10,906 nucleotides of DNA from an uncultured Oscillospiraceae bacterium. Its GTDB lineage: Bacteria; Bacillota_A; Clostridia; Oscillospirales; Oscillospiraceae. Positions 6,138 to 10,906 of this stretch are shown piece after piece (the first letter of the stretch is position 1; each line of letters opens with the position of its first letter). The notes beneath the pieces are model-generated. The model ran no database searches. It was not told the DNA's origin and saw only the letters and a list, made by a program, of their open reading frames with translations. The translations under genes and the position numbers were made by a program. The DNA is taken from NCBI GenBank assembly GCA_900754605.1, contig CAAEDK010000300.1, positions 1-10,906 on the forward strand, in the 5' to 3' direction.

Positions 6138-6957
6138 GTGGAGATAAAAAAAGAAACCGTTTGTGAAGATACCCTGTATATTTTGCGGGAATATTATCAC
6201 CTCAATACGGAGCCGCTTTTTTTCTGTCCTTGCCGATGACTGCGTGTGGCTCAGTATTGGAAACCTCTTGGTATCGGGCGCAGAGGCGATTAAGGCGCAG
6301 TTCAAAAACGGGTTCATTATGCCGCCCTTTGAACTGGAGGAACCGTCTTTCCGTCAAATCGAAACTGGCAGCGGCGGGCAGCTTATGGTGCTGGGAGAAT
6401 ATACCTTGTACGCTTCGGAGCAGGCTAAAATCATCTGCACTGTAAAACAGCGGGGCACATTTTGTTACAGGCAGGAAAACGAGGGCTACCGGCTGTACCA
6501 CATGCACGTTTCCAATGAGTATAACGAATTGGTGGGCGACGAAATCTTTCCTGTTCAGGTGAGCAGACAAACCTATCAATATGTGCAGCGTCTATTGCGA
6601 GAAAGCGGAAAAAGCAATAACCGCCGTCTGGCGGTCAAAGAAAACGGCTCAGTCAGCTTTATAGAAATGAGTATGATACAGTGCATACAGGCATTGGAAC
6701 GGGAAAGCGTCCTGCATCTGGTCAATGAGAAACGGCAGGTGCAGACTTCCATTAAGGAACTGGAAGCGGAATTGCCATCCTGCTTTTACCGGCTGCACAG
6801 AAGCTATTTTGTGAACTGCAACTATGTGGCAAAGATTGAACGGTATAAATTGACTTTGATTACCGGAGAAGAACTTCCTATACCTAAAATGAGATATATG
6901 CAGATACGCAACGACATCACGGAAATGATACAGAGAAAAAGAAAAAAAGGGGGTTGA
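6138..6957 (+). CDS. LytTR-family regulator with N-terminal NTF2-like domain; frame broken at a T7 run
   Basis: With one T removed from the run at 6217-6223 this encodes 272 residues. Residues about 10-130 look like an NTF2/SnoaL-like sensor (ILREYYHLNTEPLF, then VLADDCVWLSIG, FRQIETGSGGQLMVLGEYTL, YRLYHMHVSNEYNEL). Residues about 163-262 are a LytTR DNA-binding domain (SVSFIEMSMIQCIQALERES, CFYRLHRSYFVNCNYVAKIE, LTLITGEELPIPKMRYMQIR). As given, the start frame stops after EPLFFCPCR and the rest lies in the next frame. The GTG at 6138 has GGAGGG 5 nt upstream. The frameshift sits in the longest homopolymer of the gene, so it may be a slippage switch, a sequencing error or decay; the rest of the gene is clean. 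It adjoins the giant surface gene, whose promoter overlaps its stop codon, so it probably regulates that gene. Confidence 0.85.
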
Positions 6958-6983
6958 CAAATAATGCTCTTATGGAATAAACT
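6954..6983 (+). promoter_or_regulatory. Probable promoter of the giant surface-protein gene
   Basis: TTGACA (6954-6959) overlaps the TGA stop of the LytTR gene; after 18 nt comes TAAACT (6978-6983). The expected transcript would start about 6990, inside the first GACA repeats. No promoter fits between the downstream terminator and the ATG at 7173, so the transcript must start upstream of both hairpins. LytTR sites usually lie just upstream of the -35 box, but no clear repeat was seen there. Confidence 0.55.
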
Positions 6984-6986
6984 CAC

Positions 6987-7059
<73 letters not shown>

Positions 7060-7085
7060 GTGTTGCCTATATATTGCAATAATCC

Positions 7086-7132
7086 AGGAAGCAGTTGTCC
7101 ATTCCGACCGGATGGATGACCGCTTCCTTTTT
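7086..7132 (+). terminator. Strong intrinsic terminator in the leader of the surface gene
   Basis: AGGAAGC (7086-7092) pairs with GCTTCCT (7122-7128) and the stem continues through GTTGTCCAT/ATGGATGAC with one mismatch and two G-U pairs, a 17-position stem with a 9-nt loop. TTTTT follows, then GCG and a second T6. Only 40 nt separate it from the ATG at 7173. It ends LytTR readthrough, or it controls readthrough into the surface gene. Confidence 0.85.
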
Positions 7133-7172
7133 GCGTTTTTTGATAGGCCAGCACAGGAACAGGAGGATCAAA

Positions 7173-10100
7173 ATGAAACTGATAAGCCGAATTACCGCCC
7201 TGCTGATGGCAGGCGCAGTAGTATGTTCCACCCTGCCAGCGAATGCATGGGCGGTAGAAGCGACTGATACAGAAGGTTTGTGCGAACATCACCCGGAGCA
7301 TACCGCCGAGTGCGGTTATGCTCCCGCCGAACCGGGCCAGCCCTGTACCTTTGTGTGTGAAATCTGCAACTCACAAGAGGGCGGCGAACCGGCGGACAAG
7401 CCTCAGCCCGACGAGGACGAATGTGTCTGCACGGAGCTTTGCACGGAGGATCAGGTTAATGCTGACTGCCCGGTGTGCAGCGCGGAAAGTGCAGACTTAA
7501 ACGCCTGCAAAGGTCAACCAGTACAGGAGGAAGCAGAATGTATCTGCGAGGTGCCTTGCATGGAGGATCAAATCAACGCCGATTGCCCCGTATGCGGAGC
7601 GGAAGGCGCGGACCTGGCCGCCTGCAAGGGCGAACCGGCGCAGGAGGAAACCAAATGTATCTGTGCAGTACCCTGCACTGAGGGCGCAATCAATAAGGAG
7701 TGCCCGGTATGCGGCAGTGAAAATGCAGATTTGACAAAGTGCGAGGGCAAGGAAGTTGGCGAACAGGTAAAGGCGGTACAGGCACAGATCGACGCCCTGC
7801 CCTCTTTGGAAGACATACAGGCCATGTCCCCAGAGGATCAGCAGAAGGCCCATGAGAAAGTTCAGGCGGCCTATGACGCTTACAATGCTTTGACGGACGA
7901 GCAGAAAGCCCAGATCACCGGGGCGGAGATTTTTGAAAGCCTGTTTGCTTTTTTCAATGGGCTGACAAATACCATTGAAACCTTAAATAATGTGAAATAT
8001 CTGGACGAAAACGGCGAGGAACAGACTGCGGACAATGTCGCCGTGATTGATAACCAGACGGCTGAATGGAGCGGCGGCTGGTATGTTGTCAACAGCGATG
8101 TGGAAATTTCCGACCGCATCACCGTCACCGGCGATGTCCACCTGATTTTGGCGGATGGCAACACCCTTACCGCTAAGAGCGGTATCGGGGTGGATGGCGA
8201 GGGCAACAGCCTGACCATCTATGGACAAACCGGCGGTACCGGCAAACTGATCGCTACGGGAGGCAGCGGACAAGCAGGCATCGGCGGTGCTGAGAATGGA
8301 ACCATCACAATTAAGGGCGGTACAGTGACTGCCACCGGCGGAAGTGAGGCGGCAGGCATCGGTGGAAACTCAAATGGTACGGCTAAAAAAATCATAATAA
8401 ACGGAGGGAATATCACAGCCAAAGGTGGTAGCGGCCGATGGGGTGGCGGTGCAGGTATTGGAAGCGGCTATTACAGTAGAAAGGATATAGGAGACATCAT
8501 CATTAACGGCGGCACAGTGACTGCTACAGGAGGTACAAATTCCGCAGGTATCGGCAATGGCTACGCGGGTAGCGTATGCACCTTTAGTACCGGCCCGGAC
8601 GGCAACGCCTTTATTATCGCATCCAGCATATTGTTGGATCAAACCGACAAAAATAATTGGAGCGGTGTGATCTTCGAGGGGAATGCGGGACAAGTTTATG
8701 GCAGTCCCAGCCTTAAAATGGAAGCGGCAATCCCCGAAGGCAAAACGCTGATTGTACCAAAGGAGAACACCCTTACCATCGACAATAGCGTGACATTGAC
8801 TAACAACGGCACGATTGACATTTACGGTACGATTTACGGCAAATTAACCAACAATGCCGACGGCACGGTTATCAATCACGGTACAATCGACGGTTCATTA
8901 GATAACAGCGGCACGATAACCAATCAAGCCGACGCCGCGATCAGCAACAAAGTGACAAATAATGGAACAATTAGCACTTATGGAACGATCAGCGGCACTT
9001 TGACCAACAACGGCACAATCATGGTTGGTCCAGACGGCAGTATTCCGTCCAACAGCGGCGGCTCTGTGATTCCATTCCCCGATGGTGAGACATACCTGGA
9101 CGCAAGCGGTACGCCGCAAAATATCCCCGCCAACGCAAAATTTTTACTGCCGGGAGCGACCACGTTGGACGGCTGGTATGTGGTTTGCGGCAAAGTCACT
9201 TTGACCAACCGTCCGACCGTCACCGGTGAGGCCCACCTGATTCTGGTGGATGGCTGCGAGTTGAACGCGAACTCGGGCATTAACGTTGGGGAGGGCGCTA
9301 ACCTGACCATCTACGCCCAGTCCAATGGCAGCAATATGGGCAAACTGACCGCCTTAGGAAACTTCAATCAGGCAGGCATTGGCGGCGACGCAGGTGAATC
9401 AGGTGGAACTATCACCATCAACGGCGGCACAATCGCTGCCCGTAATGATAACAACGGTGCTGCGGGCATAGGCGGCGGGAACGAGGGCGCAGGCGGTGCC
9501 ATCACCATCAATGGCGGCACGATTACTGCCAGTGGTGGTGGCGGTGCCGCGGGTATCGGTGGTGGTCTCTTTGGCGCGGGCGGCACCATCACCATTAACG
9601 GCGGCACGGTCACTGCCATTGGTGAATCTGGCGCGGGTATCGGTAGCGGTAGCTTTGGTTCAGGCGGAACCATCACCATCAACGGAGGAACGATCACTGC
9701 CACATATACAGTATTGAGCTCGGGCATCGGCGCAGGAAGCGGTGGCAGTAATGTAACTTTGGAAGTACACGGCAACGCTTTTATTATCGCGTCCAGCATA
9801 TCGGCTCAAACCGACAAAGATACTTGGAGCGGCGTGATCTTCGAGGGAAGTGCGGGACAGGTTTATGGCAATCCCATCCTTGAAACGGACGCAGAAATCC
9901 CTGGAGACAAGACGCTGACCATTCTGCAAGACAGAACACTTACCATCGGCAATGGCGTGACATTGACCAATAATGGATCGGTCGATAACCATGGAACTAT
10001 CCAGAAAAACGGCATGATCATTAACAATGGCACCATCAAAAACTATGGCACCGTCCAGGGCAACGGAGCGGTTGAGGGTAATCCTATCCTGTATCAAAGC

Positions 10101-10906
10101 GGTACTGTTGTCACCTTCTGGAAAGAAAATAGTCAGGTTACAGAAGCAAGCTATGGTGATACCATCACCATTGTGGCCACTATGACGCAGAAGGCTCAAA
10201 GTCGAGCTGCCGGGGCGAAACAGGTGGAGTTCTCTGTTGACGGAACTGTCTTTGCCACCGTTGATGTAGAGAACGAAAACGGGCAGATCGTTGCCAAAAC
10301 ACAGGTCACTTTAACCGGGGATCGTTGGACAGCAAGCGGCAGTGCCTACGAGATTATGGCAGACTTTGGCGGAAACGACAACCTAATGGCCGGCACCGGA
10401 ATCGGGCAACTGAAGGTCATGCCGATAAATGTACAAAATGCAACAGTTGAGTTATCGCAAACGACATTCATCTATGACGGAACTGCAAAAACCCCCGATG
10501 TAATCGTCAAACTAGGCAAAGCAACTTTGACCGCAGGTACAGATTACGAAGTTGATTATAAGGATAATACCAACGCGGGACAGGCCACTGTCACCGTCAC
10601 TGGAAAGAAAAACTATACTGGCTCGAAAACGGTGAGCTTCACCATCGCACAGTCTGCAACCGAGTTTGACGGCGGAGTGACGGTAGATAAGCAGGACAAG
10701 ACCTATACCTACGGCGACACCATCACCGTTACCGTGACCCCCAAGGCCACCGGCGTAGCCCCGGCCAACAATGCGCTGGTACTTGCCGCACCCACAGCGG
10801 GTCAGATGGCGATTTACGAAGGTGATAGGCAGCTTACCGAGGCAAAAGATGTTACCTCCGGCAGTGAGCTGACCTTCACCATCGACACCGCAGAGGTGAA
10901 CCTCGG
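7173..10906 (+). CDS. Giant secreted multidomain surface protein (partial, runs off right edge)
   Basis: The frame is open for 1,244 codons to the window end, with AGGAGG 7 nt before the ATG. Domains: signal peptide 1-27 (MKLISRITALLMAGAVVCST, cleavage near ANA or AWA); Cys-rich region 37-200 with three 39-residue repeats; helical Glu/Lys/Ala-rich spacer 197-275 (EKVQAAYDAYNALTDEQKAQ); two related large modules, about 299-555 and 664-943, each starting WYVV and holding AGIGG.. TITINGGT rungs, then NAFIIASS and WSGVIFEG..GQVYG, then Asn-Gly-Thr-Ile rungs; an Ig-like domain about 980-1085; a YDG/MBG-like domain 1087-1160 (FIYDGTAKTPDVIVK, DYKDNTNAGQATVTV, NYTGSKTVSF); and the start of another beta domain. 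The rungs suggest a beta-solenoid stalk. Such proteins are usually wall-anchored adhesins or sugar binders, but any anchor lies outside the window. The function is not known. Confidence 0.9.
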   Translation, partial: MKLISRITALLMAGAVVCSTLPANAWAVEATDTEGLCEHHPEHTAECGYAPAEPGQPCTFVCEICNSQEGGEPADKPQPDEDECVCTELCTEDQVNADCPVCSAESADLNACKGQPVQEEAECICEVPCMEDQINADCPVCGAEGADLAACKGEPAQEETKCICAVPCTEGAINKECPVCGSENADLTKCEGKEVGEQVKAVQAQIDALPSLEDIQAMSPEDQQKAHEKVQAAYDAYNALTDEQKAQITGAEIFESLFAFFNGLTNTIETLNNVKYLDENGEEQTADNVAVIDNQTAEWSGGWYVVNSDVEISDRITVTGDVHLILADGNTLTAKSGIGVDGEGNSLTIYGQTGGTGKLIATGGSGQAGIGGAENGTITIKGGTVTATGGSEAAGIGGNSNGTAKKIIINGGNITAKGGSGRWGGGAGIGSGYYSRKDIGDIIINGGTVTATGGTNSAGIGNGYAGSVCTFSTGPDGNAFIIASSILLDQTDKNNWSGVIFEGNAGQVYGSPSLKMEAAIPEGKTLIVPKENTLTIDNSVTLTNNGTIDIYGTIYGKLTNNADGTVINHGTIDGSLDNSGTITNQADAAISNKVTNNGTISTYGTISGTLTNNGTIMVGPDGSIPSNSGGSVIPFPDGETYLDASGTPQNIPANAKFLLPGATTLDGWYVVCGKVTLTNRPTVTGEAHLILVDGCELNANSGINVGEGANLTIYAQSNGSNMGKLTALGNFNQAGIGGDAGESGGTITINGGTIAARNDNNGAAGIGGGNEGAGGAITINGGTITASGGGGAAGIGGGLFGAGGTITINGGTVTAIGESGAGIGSGSFGSGGTITINGGTITATYTVLSSGIGAGSGGSNVTLEVHGNAFIIASSISAQTDKDTWSGVIFEGSAGQVYGNPILETDAEIPGDKTLTILQDRTLTIGNGVTLTNNGSVDNHGTIQKNGMIINNGTIKNYGTVQGNGAVEGNPILYQSGTVVTFWKENSQVTEASYGDTITIVATMTQKAQSRAAGAKQVEFSVDGTVFATVDVENENGQIVAKTQVTLTGDRWTASGSAYEIMADFGGNDNLMAGTGIGQLKVMPINVQNATVELSQTTFIYDGTAKTPDVIVKLGKATLTAGTDYEVDYKDNTNAGQATVTVTGKKNYTGSKTVSFTIAQSATEFDGGVTVDKQDKTYTYGDTITVTVTPKATGVAPANNALVLAAPTAGQMAIYEGDRQLTEAKDVTSGSELTFTIDTAEVNL
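7422..7772 (+). repeat. Three tandem 117-nt repeats encoding a 39-residue six-Cys module
   Basis: Units 7422-7538, 7539-7655 and 7656-7772 (residues 84-122, 123-161, 162-200) have identical length. Each has the pattern C-x-C-x3-C-x8-C-x2-C-x9-C, with CPVC(G/S)AE in the middle. A degenerate unit (residues 37-67, CEHHPEHTAECGY and CTFVCEICN) precedes them. The CxC and CPxC knuckles could bind metal or form disulfides outside the cell. I recall similar CPVC units at the start of large gut-Firmicute surface proteins but know no named family. Confidence 0.9.
8067..10001 (+). repeat. Internal duplication of a large beta-repeat module
   Basis: Copy A (8067-8835) and copy B (9162-10001) share the same order of landmarks: GWYVV, DVHLILADG/EAHLILVDG, the SG-IGV/INV-GEG-N-LTIY stretch, AGIGG rungs, NAFIIASSI, QTDK-(N/D)-(N/T)-WSGVIFEG, AGQVYG and LTI-N-VTLTNNG. 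Start landmarks are 1,095 nt apart and NAFIIASS landmarks 1,170 nt apart, because copy B has more rungs. The modules duplicated within the gene and then diverged. Confidence 0.85.
9411..9755 (+). repeat. Four tandem 84-90-nt rungs in copy B
   Basis: ATCACCATCAACGGCGGCAC or close variants start at 9411, 9501, 9588 and 9672. Each unit encodes TITINGGT(I/V)TA, then a Gly/Ala-rich turn ending AGIG(G/S)G. Copy A has about three more diverged rungs (from 8304, 8394 and 8499). Near-identical DNA in neighbouring units allows recombination to change rung number. Confidence 0.85.

Noticed and set aside
7173..7260. Lipoprotein signal (AVVC) in the surface protein
   Set aside because: The residue before Cys is Val, not Gly/Ala/Ser, so an ordinary signal peptide with ANA or AWA cleavage fits better.
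8300..9755. Regularly spaced repeats that could suggest a CRISPR array
   Set aside because: The units are coding, diverged and in frame, with no constant-length unique spacers and no cas genes.
9368..9799. Leftward Pro-rich repetitive frame
   Set aside because: It is the antisense of the Gly-rich rungs of the surface protein and has no start signals.

Overview
The window looks like a chromosomal accessory region of a gut-type Firmicute, most likely a Clostridia member. Gene families point that way: paired TetR/ABC exporter genes, a TSUP permease, an IS110-family element, a LytTR regulator, and a very large secreted protein with Cys-rich, Gly-rich beta-repeat and YDG/MBG-like modules. Strong AGGAGG ribosome sites and TTGACA-type promoters agree. 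No rRNA or tRNA gene is visible, so genus-level assignment is inference.

Layout. (1) 1-1423 reads leftward: a TetR regulator (726-1349, GTG start) with its own promoter and candidate operator, then the N-terminal half of an ABC exporter running off the left edge. (2) 1424-1657 is a scar: a terminator-like hairpin behind a 29-codon gene tail. (3) 1658-3055 reads rightward: promoter, 26-bp palindrome, MarR regulator, TSUP permease 3 nt behind it, strong terminator. (4) 3104-3364 is a small leftward Cro/C1-type regulator. (5) About 3422 to beyond 4930 is an IS110-group element: a 285-nt structured left end that probably encodes a bridge RNA, then a DEDD transposase (GTG start at 3707). (6) 4931-5951 is decayed DNA: an orphan leftward promoter, a 74-nt nested inverted repeat, and the 3' part of an ABC exporter gene with a mutated Walker A, a frameshift and no membrane domain. 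(7) 6138-10906 is a two-gene unit: a LytTR regulator whose frame is broken at a seven-T run, then a >1,244-residue secreted protein.

The last unit is the most interesting part. A promoter overlapping the LytTR stop codon points into a (GACA)13.5 tetranucleotide tract that would begin at about the transcription start. The end of the tract can fold with the sequence behind it into a T-tailed hairpin, and a second, very strong terminator lies 40 nt before the ATG of the giant gene. Together with the T7 frameshift in the adjacent regulator, this suggests a surface protein under two layers of slippage-prone switching plus leader attenuation. That reading is inference; the repeats, frames and hairpins are seen directly.
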